Positions 10,129-20,600 of a stretch of DNA of 62,000 bases are shown here, piece by piece (within the stretch, counting starts at the first letter, position 1; each line of letters begins with the position of its first letter). Source of the DNA: Mesostigma viride (Eukaryota > Streptophyta > Mesostigmatophyceae > Mesostigmatales > Mesostigmataceae); assembly GCA_009746045.1 (NCBI GenBank), contig RPFO01000065.1, forward strand, positions 5,469,412-5,531,411, written 5' to 3'. A model generated the notes under the pieces. It saw only the letters and a list, made by a program, of their open reading frames with translations. It did not search any database and was not told where the DNA came from. The position numbers and the translations under genes were made by a program.

Positions 10129-10708
10129 AGCATGGCTAAATTCTTAATGCAACATCCATGGGGGTCCCATTATAGGCATGGCTTGGCTAAATTCTAAAGG
10201 CAACATCCATGGTGGCCAGGCCCATGCGATCAAGGATTTCTCTCTCAAAAGCACGCGCAAGCTTCTCGGAATTCTCACCTTCCTCCATCTTGAGATTCTT
10301 GACAATGACGTTGAGGCTGCGCTTGGCGAGCTCGGCCTCCTCGCGGAGGTCAAGCGTCTGCCGCTGGAGCTGTGCTGCGACGGCGGAGGTGGTGGAGGTG
10401 GTGTGCTGCTTAAGCATGTCCGCCCAGGTCGTGAGGGGAGGAGCATCGCCGGCCAGGCCAGCAGGGGCTGGCTTGGCGGCAATGTCCTTCACCGCCTGGG
10501 CGGTGAGGCCGGCGGTGTTCTGCAGGACCTCGATAGCGATGGCGTTCTCCTTAAGACGCTGGTCGATGTCACGGAGCTGGGCGGTGATGGCGGCGGAGGT
10601 GGGGGTGGTGGCATAGCATGGCATAGCATGGCTAAATTCTTAATGCAACATCCATGGGGGTCCCATTATAGGCATGGCTTGGCTAAATTCTAAAGGCAAC
10701 ATCCATGG
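9721..10708. repeat. About 490-bp tandem duplication within ORF1 copy
   Basis: Units 9721-10212 and 10220-10708 are nearly identical. Each runs from GCCCATGCGATCAAGG to GGCAACATCCATGG. Unit 1 is three bases longer (GAGGAGGTAAAGCG versus GAGGTCAAGCG). The second unit keeps a 145-codon ORF1 piece (10187-10624, minus) without the C-terminal part. Within each unit, GGCTAAATTCT(T/A)AA and AACATCCATGG are repeated, giving short direct repeats that could have mediated the duplication. Confidence 0.9.
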
Positions 10709-11023
10709 GGGCCATTATGGGCGCACATGCGCGTGGGCCACATGCTAGGCTAAGCCTTACTAATCTACACTACTGGTCATCGCTCCAGTTTTCTAGGCTG
10801 CATGACATGAACCGACGGGGGTTCCTGGATTGAGACACGTTTTTTTCTCCATGCACAGCTGAAAAAACCTGCGCCGAGGTGCCGCGGTGCCGCGGCCGCC
10901 CCGCGTTGGGGGGCTGCCGCCCCCCAAACCCCCCGCTTGGGGGGCACGCCCCCCAAACCCCCCGCGTCCGCATCACGCTCTCCCCCCCGCGCTTCCGGTT
11001 CCGTTGTTTTACGCACCTCCCCC

Positions 11024-12295
11024 ATGCCTCCTTCACGACGCCGCACCTCCCGGGCGCGGGATGCGCTGCCTAGTGGCGCCCCTGCGCCGCGTCGGTCCTT
11101 ACGCATCGCGGCGCACCTGCAGGAGATGGGCGACCTGGACGACGGCGGTCGTGGCGCCCCTGTGCCACTCTCGCTTGTGTGCGAGGTCTGCCACAGTGGT
11201 GAGGATGCCCCCCGTCTCCTTGTGTGTGATTCGTGCCAATGCGGCTGGCACACGCGCTGCTTGGTCCCGCCCCTCTTCCGGCTGCCTCCCCCGGGTCCTT
11301 GGGCGTGCCCTCATTGCGTGGCCCCGCCTCGGCCGTCCCTAGGCTCCCGACGCGCGGCCGTGTCGACCCCGGGATCCCATTCGGCCCGCGCCCCCTCCCG
11401 CAGCCCCTCGCTGGACCCTCTCCTGGGCCTTGCGGACCTCGTGGAGGGTTCCACACCGTGCTCCCGCTCTCCCCGCGCCGTCACGTCCGGCCCCTCCGCG
11501 GGGTCCCCTGGCCCTGCCCCGCCTAGCTCTGGGGATCCACCTCCGGCCAGCACGGCGGTGGCCACTGACCTGCGTCCTCCTGTGCTTGAGGGGTCCCTGG
11601 CGGCTCTCCTCCCTGAGGCTGTGGGACACCCTGCGGCGACTCCTGTGGTGGGCCCCTGGTCGGCCGCGCTTGGGTCCCACGACTTCTCCGTTTGGCCCCC
11701 CACCAACATTGCGGGCGTCAGCGCGCTCCGGCACGCCACGTTCTCTTGGCTGTATTGCCCCTTGCTGTTGGACGCTGTCGGCTTGCACGCGGCGTTTCCT
11801 ACGCTCCCACGGCCCCCTGAATTTAGTGCCCTTGTGGTTCGTGTCCGGCACATGCTGCAGGCAGCCTCCCCCCCTGTCCTTGCCTCCACGCTTTGGGGGT
11901 TTGTCCTCGAGGACTACCATGCCGGCGGCCGCCTGCCTTGGCACCTGCCCGCGGTGCGCCAAGAATGGCTCCTGAATCTGGACGCTCAAGTGGCGCAGGC
12001 GGTGGTGCTCTTTGCTACAGGGCTTGCCGTGCAGGCCCAGCAGGCCGCCCGTGCGACATATCTCGCTGGGGGGGCCACCGACCACGCCTTGCTCGATCGC
12101 CCTCAGCTGCACACGTTTCTTGCCTCTGCCGGGCCCGGCTCGGCCGGCCTTGTTGCGCAGGCCCACGGGCGCTTGACTACGGCGGTCACCCCAGCGCAAG
12201 CCGCCCGCCTGCGCGTTGACTTCGGGGCTCCTGTCACCGTGCACGCCGGCGACCTGGTTCTGTACGATGCGGGGGGGGGCGTGTTCTTGAGCTGA
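11024..12295 (+). CDS. LINE first frame: PHD-finger protein
   Basis: The first ATG is at 11024 (MPPSRRRTSRAR); upstream frame is open but lacks an ATG. 423 residues. A PHD finger spans 11179-11319: CEVC, then CDSC, a GWH(T)RC segment and a final CPHC, the C4HC3 pattern that in host proteins binds histone H3 tails. A Ser/Pro-rich linker follows, then an unrecognised globular part (FSVWPPTNIAGVSALRHATF onward). The frame ends at TGA 12293-12295, immediately after a run of nine G (12271-12279). Shifting by -1 in that run leads straight into the next frame with plausible protein and no stop. The split may therefore be a mutation, programmed slippage or a base-calling error. Confidence 0.75.
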   Translation: MPPSRRRTSRARDALPSGAPAPRRSLRIAAHLQEMGDLDDGGRGAPVPLSLVCEVCHSGEDAPRLLVCDSCQCGWHTRCLVPPLFRLPPPGPWACPHCVAPPRPSLGSRRAAVSTPGSHSARAPSRSPSLDPLLGLADLVEGSTPCSRSPRAVTSGPSAGSPGPAPPSSGDPPPASTAVATDLRPPVLEGSLAALLPEAVGHPAATPVVGPWSAALGSHDFSVWPPTNIAGVSALRHATFSWLYCPLLLDAVGLHAAFPTLPRPPEFSALVVRVRHMLQAASPPVLASTLWGFVLEDYHAGGRLPWHLPAVRQEWLLNLDAQVAQAVVLFATGLAVQAQQAARATYLAGGATDHALLDRPQLHTFLASAGPGSAGLVAQAHGRLTTAVTPAQAARLRVDFGAPVTVHAGDLVLYDAGGGVFLS

Positions 12296-12309
12296 GCGCG
12301 GGTGCGGCC

Positions 12310-15300
12310 GTGCCCGCCATCTTGCACGATGTGCTCGAGCTTGCGGGCATCCCCCATGTCTGGCACCCTGCTGGTCCGCGCCGCCGTCTTCTCTCCGCCG
12401 ATGAGATCGCCCGACTGCCGAGCTGGGAGCTGGGGTGGGACGCGGCGCCCGCCCACTACGGGCCGGCCCACTTGGTGGATGTCACTGCCAGCGGCCCCTC
12501 CTGCCCCATCTGCTTGGACCTGCCTCGCCCTGGTGACGGTCTCTGCCGCCTCCCTGCTTGCGGCCACGTCTTCCATCAAGCTTGCATCGCCACGAGCTTG
12601 CACGCGACCTCCGCCACCTGCCCCCTTTGCCGGGCCGCGGTCCTTTCCCCCTTGCCTCCTGGCGTTCTCCCGCTGGGGCCCTCGCCCGTGTCCGTGCGCC
12701 GCCAGTCCCACGCGCCTGCCCCGACACCTGCCTCCCCTGTGCGTGGTCGTGGGTCGCGCGCCGGCTTGGCTGCCTCCTCCAGCGCCCCCCTCCCGGCCGT
12801 GGGGGCCGTCCCCGCGCCGGTCTTGTCCTCGGCTGCCACGAGCCCTGCTGACCGCCCGGCGGCCGGCCCCGCCCTGGGTTCCGCTGCAGCTGTAGTTCCT
12901 CTGGCTGAGGGTGCTCCCGACCCCTCCCCCTCTCGACCCGGGCCGGCCCAACCGGGTGGGCGCACCCCCTCAGATGGCTTCCATTATTGCCAAGTCGATG
13001 GTCCCCTTGGTGACCCGTGTGGCGCGCGCCTGCCCAACCGGAATTCGTTGCTGGTGCACATTCGGGCTTCCCACCCCCACATCACGGAGGCCGCCATGCG
13101 CGCCATGGACTGCTACCGCTGCCCGGCAGCCCATTGCCAGCGGATTTTTTCGATCCACGGGCGGTACCAGCATGAGCGGCAGTGCCGCCGCCAAACCCCC
13201 CAGAACGGCCTGCCCGGCGGCCCGGCGGCCGCACCGGCCTCCCGGTCCGGGGCGGCCCCTCGGTCGGCCCCTGCCCCTCCACCGGCATCGCAGGGTACGA
13301 GCGATCCGGGGGACCTCTCGGCAGGCTGGGCATTCCTGGCCACGCTCCCTTTTGCCGCCTGTGCGCGCAACCCTTGCATGACGCTCCCGGACGTCCCTCA
13401 CCGCGCCCGGAGCTTGTTTACGCGCTGCGCCCTGCTTTCCCTGGCCCGGATGCATAGTCACCCTCTCGACGAACTCGGCCACAAGCTGTTTCTCGTCACC
13501 CCCCGGCTCCTCTTAGCGCCGTTGGAGCGGGGCGTGCGTGGCGTACAGGGTGCGGTCATCGCTCGCTGCCGGCGGTTCCTCCTCGGGGATTGGGAAGGGC
13601 TGTGGGCGCTGCAGCCTCCGGCCTCCACCCGGGTGTCGGGGGCCGCCTCCTTTGCCCGGGTGGAAGCTGACGTCATGCGGTTGGTGAAGGTAGGTGAATT
13701 GAGCCGGGCCATGCAAAAGCTTGAACTGACCGCGTTGGCTCCCTCCACTCCCCCGACCCTGCAGGCTTTGCGCGACCTTCACCCCGACGAACCGGCCTTT
13801 GCGGTGCCCGCCCCGGCCACCCCCCCGCCCCCGCCTATTGTCCTGGACCTGGACATCTTCACGGCTGTGCTGAAGGATCTGCCGAACGCCTCCTCCACCG
13901 GCCCCTCAGGCTGGCGCTACGAGCACCTCTCCGTGATGGCGGGCCATGGCGGGGCGACCGCACTCTTTGAGGCTGCCGCCGACTTGGCCGCGGGGTCCCT
14001 GGCCCCCGCGGCGCGCCCTTGGCTGGCTGGGGCACGCCTCATTGCCCTCCTGAAAGACGACGTCCCCCCGCCTGCTGGCCGCGTTCGTCCCATTGCTTGC
14101 GGCGAGGTCCTACGCAAGCTGGTGAGTAAGGTCATTTGTCGCCAAAAGGCCCCCGAGTTTCGCGCCTACTTCTGCCCCAACCGGAGTGATACTGAGGAGT
14201 CCGTCGCGGCCCAGCTTGGCGTCGCCACCAAAGGGGGCAGCGACATCATCGTGCACACAGTTCAGGCCTACCTCGAGACGCATCCGACCCATGTGGCGCT
14301 GAAGGTGGATTGCCACAATGCGTTCAATGCTGTCACCAAGGCTAGCATCTTTGAGGCCGTCGGCGAGGCGTTCCCTGACCTTCTTGCGTGGACAGCAGCC
14401 TGCTACGGCGAACCCACTCAACTCTCCTTCCTCATGGAGGATGGGACGTTCGCCGACATCGCTTCCCGCACGGGAACCCAGCAAGGTGACCCCCTCGGCC
14501 CCTTTTACCTGTCTGCCCCGCTGCACAAGGCTCTCCAAGGTGTCCACGCTGCGCACCCGGATGTCGTGCTCCTCGCCTATATGGACGATATCCATGCCCT
14601 TGGCCCGGCCGACGCTGTGGTTGCCGCCCTGGCTGCCCTTGAAGTGGCCATGGCGGCCATCAACCTTCGGCTCACCCTCCCCAAGTGTGCAGTCTTTTCG
14701 CCCCAGGGGGACTGCTCTGGCTTCCCCGCGGCTATCCCGGGGGCATTGGCGCGGGCGCGTGGTTTCTCGTGCCTGGGCGTCCCTGTGGGTGACCCTGACT
14801 ACGTCGAAGAGGAGCTCCGGGCCACCGTGGAACAGCGCACCCATGTCCTCGAGACTTGGGCGCGCCTCAAGGACCCCCAGACCAAAGGGCTCCTCCTGTG
14901 GTTTTGCGCCCACCCGCGGGTGGTTCACTGGCTCCGTGGCGCTCCCCCCCACTTGGTGCGGCTTGCCGCGGAAGGCCATGACGAGCGCATTCAGGCCGCC
15001 TTGCAGGTGCTCCTCCCCGGCCCTAGCCTGCCAGCTCACTCCATGCGCTTGGCCACCCTCCCCTGCCGCATGGGCGGGTGTGGGCTCACCCGCGCCGCCC
15101 GCCTCGCCCCCGCCGCCTTCCTTGGCTCTGTTGCTCAGGCCTGGGCGGAGATCCGCCGGTTGGTCCCCAGCGCCGTCAGCGCCATTCCCGACTTGGTCAC
15201 CCCATCCCCCTTCCCCTTTGTGCAGGCTGTGCAGGATTCTTACCTCGGGATCCAGCAGGCTTGCGACCTCGTCCGCCCCGCTCAGGCCGTCCACCGTCGC

Positions 15301-16230
15301 CTGCCCCGGGGCACGCCCGGCGTGTCCACTGTCGTCAGTCCTAGTGTCTTCCCTGCCTGCGTTCATGAAAAACAACAAAAGACCTACGCGGGTATACTAC
15401 ACTGTGCCGACTGGATGGGTCTGCATGCGAGCTTGAACGATCAGGGGAAGGCTTGGCTTCACTCCGTTTCCCTTGAGGGGAGCGTGGGGTCCGCATTCCT
15501 GCGCGCCCTCCCCATGAGCCCTTTGTTCACACTGGTTCCGGCCCTTTACGCCATCGCTCTCCGCCACCAGCTCTTTGCCCCGCAACCTCTCATCACGGCG
15601 GGTGCGTCCTGCGGCAGCTGCGGGCTTGCTCTGGATACTACTGGGACGCACTACATCGCGTGCATGGGTGGCCAGCAGAACCAGAACTGGTTCCTCTATC
15701 TCCATACCGCTCTCCTCCGGGTGGTGTGTGCCATGGTTCGGTCGGTCTTTCCCCACTCCACCATCAAGTGCGAGGACGCGGATGGGGCCGCCCTCTACTC
15801 ACCCAACCACCGCCCCGACATTACCGTGCTTGACTACGACGGGCAGGGTTGCCACCTGCTCATCGATGTCTCCGTGGCTCGGCCGCTTTCCGGTCGCCAC
15901 ATCCTCCGGGCGGCTGTGGATGCCGGCGCTGCTGCCGCTGTGGCTGAGCGCGACAAGTTTGCCTCCTACGGCAATGTGGGGCCCCACCGGGTCATCCCCT
16001 TTGTCCTTGAGGAGTTCGGGGCCATGGGCCCCAAGACAGCGGAGTTTTTCCACGAGTGCTGCCAGCGCCGTGAAGACCGCCTCGACCTCGAGGGTCAGAC
16101 CGCCCCGTGGTCGGCCCGCACGTGGTCCTCGTATTGGCGGCAGCGCCTGTCACTCGCCCTCACTCGCACCGTGGCTGATGTGTTATTCCGCCGCACCCGG
16201 GCCGACTTTGTCGCGACCCATGCGGTCTAG
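12310..16230 (+). CDS. LINE second frame: RING, C2H2 fingers, reverse transcriptase, RLE endonuclease
   Basis: About 1306 residues with no obvious ATG start; the frame is already open upstream to the G run at 12271. Domains in order: RING-H2 finger 12502-12632 (CPICLD, CGHVFHQAC, CPLC); two C2H2-type fingers about 12980-13190; reverse transcriptase about 13840-14850 with GPSGWRYEHLS, VDCHNAFN, TQQGDPLGP and catalytic YMDD at 14578-14589; zinc knuckle 15610-15663 (C-x2-C-x9-H-x3-C); restriction-like endonuclease with RPDITVLDYD then LLIDVSV at 15811-15879. The PD...D core fits the PD-(D/E)XK endonuclease used by R2-like LINEs to nick their target. The frame is intact for 3.9 kb, so the copy looks young. 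Confidence 0.85.
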   Translation: MPAILHDVLELAGIPHVWHPAGPRRRLLSADEIARLPSWELGWDAAPAHYGPAHLVDVTASGPSCPICLDLPRPGDGLCRLPACGHVFHQACIATSLHATSATCPLCRAAVLSPLPPGVLPLGPSPVSVRRQSHAPAPTPASPVRGRGSRAGLAASSSAPLPAVGAVPAPVLSSAATSPADRPAAGPALGSAAAVVPLAEGAPDPSPSRPGPAQPGGRTPSDGFHYCQVDGPLGDPCGARLPNRNSLLVHIRASHPHITEAAMRAMDCYRCPAAHCQRIFSIHGRYQHERQCRRQTPQNGLPGGPAAAPASRSGAAPRSAPAPPPASQGTSDPGDLSAGWAFLATLPFAACARNPCMTLPDVPHRARSLFTRCALLSLARMHSHPLDELGHKLFLVTPRLLLAPLERGVRGVQGAVIARCRRFLLGDWEGLWALQPPASTRVSGAASFARVEADVMRLVKVGELSRAMQKLELTALAPSTPPTLQALRDLHPDEPAFAVPAPATPPPPPIVLDLDIFTAVLKDLPNASSTGPSGWRYEHLSVMAGHGGATALFEAAADLAAGSLAPAARPWLAGARLIALLKDDVPPPAGRVRPIACGEVLRKLVSKVICRQKAPEFRAYFCPNRSDTEESVAAQLGVATKGGSDIIVHTVQAYLETHPTHVALKVDCHNAFNAVTKASIFEAVGEAFPDLLAWTAACYGEPTQLSFLMEDGTFADIASRTGTQQGDPLGPFYLSAPLHKALQGVHAAHPDVVLLAYMDDIHALGPADAVVAALAALEVAMAAINLRLTLPKCAVFSPQGDCSGFPAAIPGALARARGFSCLGVPVGDPDYVEEELRATVEQRTHVLETWARLKDPQTKGLLLWFCAHPRVVHWLRGAPPHLVRLAAEGHDERIQAALQVLLPGPSLPAHSMRLATLPCRMGGCGLTRAARLAPAAFLGSVAQAWAEIRRLVPSAVSAIPDLVTPSPFPFVQAVQDSYLGIQQACDLVRPAQAVHRRLPRGTPGVSTVVSPSVFPACVHEKQQKTYAGILHCADWMGLHASLNDQGKAWLHSVSLEGSVGSAFLRALPMSPLFTLVPALYAIALRHQLFAPQPLITAGASCGSCGLALDTTGTHYIACMGGQQNQNWFLYLHTALLRVVCAMVRSVFPHSTIKCEDADGAALYSPNHRPDITVLDYDGQGCHLLIDVSVARPLSGRHILRAAVDAGAAAAVAERDKFASYGNVGPHRVIPFVLEEFGAMGPKTAEFFHECCQRREDRLDLEGQTAPWSARTWSSYWRQRLSLALTRTVADVLFRRTRADFVATHAV

Positions 16231-16445
16231 ATCCCTTCCAGGCCTGCATGGTGGGCCGGCAGCGCTGTTGCTGCGTGTAGTTTTGTGATGTCTAGTTAGT
16301 TGTACCTTGTGCCGCTGGCGTGATCCTTGGATGTCTGTGTCAGATTACTATTAATTTCTTCAGGGTTATTCTCCCAGTTATCGGGTTTTTCCTTATGTTG
16401 CATGCCTATCTCACCTCCGTAATCTATCATTCTCAATATATATAT

Positions 16446-17588
16446 TAATAATATAATTACTTACAGCAGAGTGAAATCACTCAAACCAAAGCAAACGCCC
16501 AGCTATAAACCTCTATACAGAGCCATGTAAAATCTCTATACTACGATAAGACCAATGGAAACTCCTAACGGGAGGAACCTAATAGCCCTGCTGCACCGCA
16601 AAATCAGCCCGCGTACGGCGGAGCATGATGTCAGCCATGGCCCGAGTCAGCGCCACCGACAAGCGCTGACGCCAATATGACGTCCAGGTCCGCGCCGACC
16701 ATGGGGCCCGCTGGCCCTCCAGGTCCAGCCGGTCCTCCCGGAGCCGGCAACACTCCTTGAAGAAGGCGGAGGTCAGGGGCCCCATGGCCCCAAACTCCTC
16801 CAGGACAAAGGGCACCACACGATGGTGCCCGACGTCGCCGTAGGCCAGGAGCTTGGCCCGCTCCGCCCGGTCCGCCGTGTAACCTGCCGTGAGGGAGGCC
16901 CCAGCCACGTGGCTAAGAGCCAAGGGCCGCGCCACCGAAACGTCGATAAGCAGATGCCGACCACCCCCCTCAAAGTCCAGCACCACGATGTCAGGCCGGT
17001 GGTTGGGGGAATAGAAGGCAGCGCCATCCGCATCCTCGGACCGGATGTTCGCGTGGGGGAAAACCAACCGAATCATGGCGAGCACCACCGTCAGGAGGAC
17101 AGTGTGCAAATACAAATACCAATTCTGATTCTGTTGGCCCCCCATGCAGGCAAGGTAGTGAGTCCCCGTGGGATCCAGCGGCTGCCCACAGCTACCACAA
17201 GGCCGCTCGGCCGGAACAAGAGGCTGCGGGGCAAATAGCTGGCTGGTGCCGGAGCGCCACCGAGTAGTGGCTGGGAGCCAAGGCGAATGGGGGGGCCATG
17301 GGAAGAGCACGAAGGTACGCCGAGCCCACACTCCGCAAGGAAAGCGAGAACAGCCACGCACGTCCCTGGGCGTTGAGGTCCGCGAAAAGAGCAATCCAAT
17401 CAGCCGTGTGCAGAATACCCGCGTAGGTTTTCTGGTGTTTATCGATGACGCGAGCAGGGAATGCGGCGGGAGATTGAACGGAGGCGACCGAGGGAGTGCC
17501 GCGAGGGAGGTGGCGCTGTACCGCCTGAGCGGCACGGACGGGAGAACAGGCCTGCTGGATCTCAGCATAGGCCTCCTGGATGGCGGAG
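16446..17588 (-). mobile_element. 5'-truncated RLE-LINE, sister family, minus strand
   Basis: This copy carries only the end of the reverse-transcriptase polyprotein. The open part, 17568-16579, includes the C-x2-C...H...C knuckle (CGSCGQPLDPTGTHYLAC) and the endonuclease core (RPDIVVLDFE, LLIDVSV). The start of that frame is out of register with the homologous protein; the correct reading (SPVRAAQAVQRHLPRGTPS) lies in another frame, so the copy is broken. The 5' end abuts ACTGGT at 17589-17594. The 3' UTR ends near 16446 in (TA)-rich sequence shared with the end of the full-length element. Confidence 0.8.
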
Positions 17589-17600
17589 ACTGGTATATAT

Positions 17601-20600
17601 TGTCTATTTGTCAAGAGGCCTCAATTGAGGCCTTTTGGCTCAATTGAGGCCTTTTTCACCAAGGTCACATGGGGACGGTTATTTTGGCGGGAAGGACCGG
17701 TCCTATGGGTCGTCCGGGCCCAGTGGCGCGAATCTGGTATATGTGCTGAGCGTCCTGACCCGTTGGGGTCGACAGGGGTCAACGGTTACTGAAAATTATG
17801 TGGTGGAGGAAAGTACCTATTTTGGCCACTTTCGTGCAACCGGACGACGAATTTTAACGAATGCACGACCATGGCGGCCTCGAGTAAAATAGACCGTATG
17901 GCCACGTTCGTGCATCATTTCGACCAGGAAGGAGCGCGTCGGGTAGATATATTATCCGTGAAGCTAGCCCGATCGCTAAATGGGTCAAAAGTCGATTTCT
18001 GAATTCGTGGGGTCGTTATTTGTGTGCTGAATGCCAGGTTAGTGAAATTCAGATGGGGCGTAATCGGCGTTGATAGTGCGCCTGCCAGCAGGCCGGTGCT
18101 TCGATATGCTTGGAAGGAGACTAGCGGAACGGCTGGGGGGGATGTTGGGGCAGCCGTGGCTAAAGGGGCACTGGCTATTTTCGAGCCTTTTGGCGTGGAT
18201 CCGTAGGTAGAGGAAGGGGTGTTTTCAGCTAGGAAAAACTGGGATGCGGACAATAAACGCGCGCGCGCCCCCAGCTATGGGAGCGCCATTATGCGAACAG
18301 CGCTGGTGATGCCGCTGCAGCCGCTTTCATACGTCAATGGACGACGCATGGAGCGTCTGTCTGGCCAGATTAGCGGGCTGCATCGCTTCCGGACAACTTG
18401 AAAACGCCGAGCTTGAACAGCTTAACCCTTGGATGGTGTCCAACTGGTTCCTAAAAGTAGTTACCAGTTGCACTTTGCATTATAAGGTCCACAAACCAAC
18501 CTAATAACAATTTTACTATCCATATTGGGACCAAAGCACACACATATATATAGTTACTTGGGGGTCATGCCATTGGTCATGTTGCACTGTCCTATGGGTA
18601 CATATTAAGGACCCCCCCCAGGGGGGGGCGCTGGGTGCGAGACATGACACACTTATCATGCATTATTGGACGTTTAGACGGTGAAGTTGACCCTGGCCTC
18701 GTAAAGGCAGTTGCACAGGTAGCTGGGCATGGCTACTGAACACTGACACCGGAGGTTGTCCCAGGGACCCATCAGGCAGATCTAAAAATAACTGGTGACT
18801 AAAAATAGGGACCAGTTTCCTTGGTACAATTGCTATCATTACAAGGCAAGTTTCCTAGTCCACATCGTCAAAAAACATCATAGATGGCAAGGCATGCATA
18901 GTTTCATCAATCCCAGCCTACAGAACATGCACTATAGCATCCAAACATAGATCACAACGCCAATGCACAGCTGCACTCCTACGTATCATGGCATGGTACA
19001 AGGGCGAAGACTATAGCCAACACACTAACTACCACATGCTCATTTTTCTCACATGGCGATGCTCTAATAAGCGTGTTCCAAAAGGCCTAGCATGGTGACA
19101 ATGCTAGTTGAAGCTCATTCTATGCTGGGCTTGATTATATTAGCTGCTAATCGTACGAAGCAACAACACAGCAACAAGAGGCATTGTCACGGTAGTGGTG
19201 ATCTTTGAGCTTTACATGTTGCCATGTAAAGCTCAAATCATCACTAACGTGCGGCTTCAACTATATTTCATGTTGGTGTGAAGAAATAAAACCATATGGT
19301 AGCTAGCAAGGGCTAATAGTAAGTATGACACTATGCCAAGGCCCAAGTGCACATGTAGCAAGGGGGTGCAAGGGGCTGTGTTACACATGCATCCAAAACA
19401 TTAGAAACGACCTCCACGTGCATGGCCGAAGTGAAAGAATATAGAGACAATGCACTGACATTGTATTTTATGCCAGCAAGGCACTGGGGCTTCCATGCTT
19501 GTTACATGGAGTGACTGCACAATGGCGCAGGCTTCCCATACTAGCAAAGCAAAAAGGCCGACCTAAAACAGGTCAGAATACCAACTGTCTTGAAGTTCTT
19601 AGGCAGTAAAAACCATCGTGATACCATAAACCACTTTTCTAAATGTTATATCAATCGTTATTTTCGTATATTTGGTGTAAACACGGCTAATCATGAAGAA
19701 AACGGATGAAAAACTGATCGCAGTGGTTGTGTGCAACAACCACCATTGACCAATCCATAGAGTAGTAAAATAGTGACTTTAAGCCTATCAAATTTTTGAT
19801 TACAGGTCCAAGATTACTTACCGAACGATAGAACAGCTTTACCTTGTCGATGGCCGACGCTGGGATACTAAACTGCGCCAGGTCGAAACCGCAAATTATG
19901 GGTCTTGCGGGAGTTAGCACGCCGGAGGCAAGAAGGTGCCTCGCGACTTTCCCGGCCCATGAGCGCTAATGGAATATGCGAAACACAATATATAAAAACT
20001 ATTCGTGGCGAAACACCCCATGATACGACGTCAAATAACAAGATCTAGCTCCATCATCACCGCCCAGGCAAAAAACGCGCCCTGCCGCAATAAAATCCAG
20101 CCCGAGAAAACTGCGCGCATCATTAGATGTTGCGTGACTGCGGCTACAGCATTTTTATAACGTATAAATTATGCCTACAAAATTTGGAACGGATCCATGC
20201 ATCGATGCTCCTACACCAATCAATTTTCTGCACCGCCATAGCCTCGAATTTGCATACACGTCAATATTTTACATCCACGTTTCGTCCCATTTTACTGGGT
20301 ACCCCCTGTACTTTGGTACTTCATACCTCCCTGTACACTTGTCCAAATATAGTGATGTCCGGTTGCAAGCTGTAGTACACATCTAGATCTAGCAGCAGAT
20401 CTAATAATATCATGGATACTACTTCTGGCATTCGCGCCAGCTCGGTTCTAAAACTGGTACCTATTTCTAGTTACCAGTAAAACTGGTAACTAGAAATAGG
20501 TACCAGTACCATTTAAGGGTTAATTTCTGATGCAGCCACGTTCAGCGCGCCAGCGCACATGCGTGCTTAGTGGTCCCGGGTGTGAGGGGTGTGAAATGTA

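Larger units (their letters stand above)
6661..10708 (-). mobile_element. ORF1-only non-LTR element, nested with two DNA transposons
   Basis: On the minus strand the element runs from a partial ORF1 (9388-10128, plus a duplicated piece to 10624) through its 3' UTR to a (TTAA)n tail at 6661-6678. It is broken twice: by the CACTA MITE at 6851-7330 and by the palindromic-end transposon at 7535-9324. Removing both restores a 3' UTR colinear with the copy at 41214-41671, which gives the empty sites for both insertions. The 5' part of ORF1 is missing. No reverse transcriptase is linked to it. Confidence 0.75.
10778..16440 (+). mobile_element. Near-complete RLE-type LINE with PHD, RING and C2H2 fingers
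   Basis: A non-LTR retrotransposon of about 5.7 kb. The 5' boundary is set just after ACTGGT at 10772-10777, because the same hexamer abuts the 5' ends of the copies at 17588 and 22589; it is an estimate. The 5' UTR (to 11023) has a repeated GC-rich segment (CCCCCCAAACCCCCCGC at about 10920-10965). Two frames follow: 11024-12295 and 12310-16230. The 3' UTR ends in a (TA)n-rich run near 16436-16452. The domain set, with the endonuclease C-terminal to the reverse transcriptase and no N-terminal APE domain, places it with early-branching RLE clades (R2/NeSL/CRE-like). Confidence 0.8.

Noticed and set aside
14110-15378. 422-codon minus-strand frame inside the LINE
   Set aside because: Antisense shadow of the reverse-transcriptase frame, which carries all the catalytic motifs.
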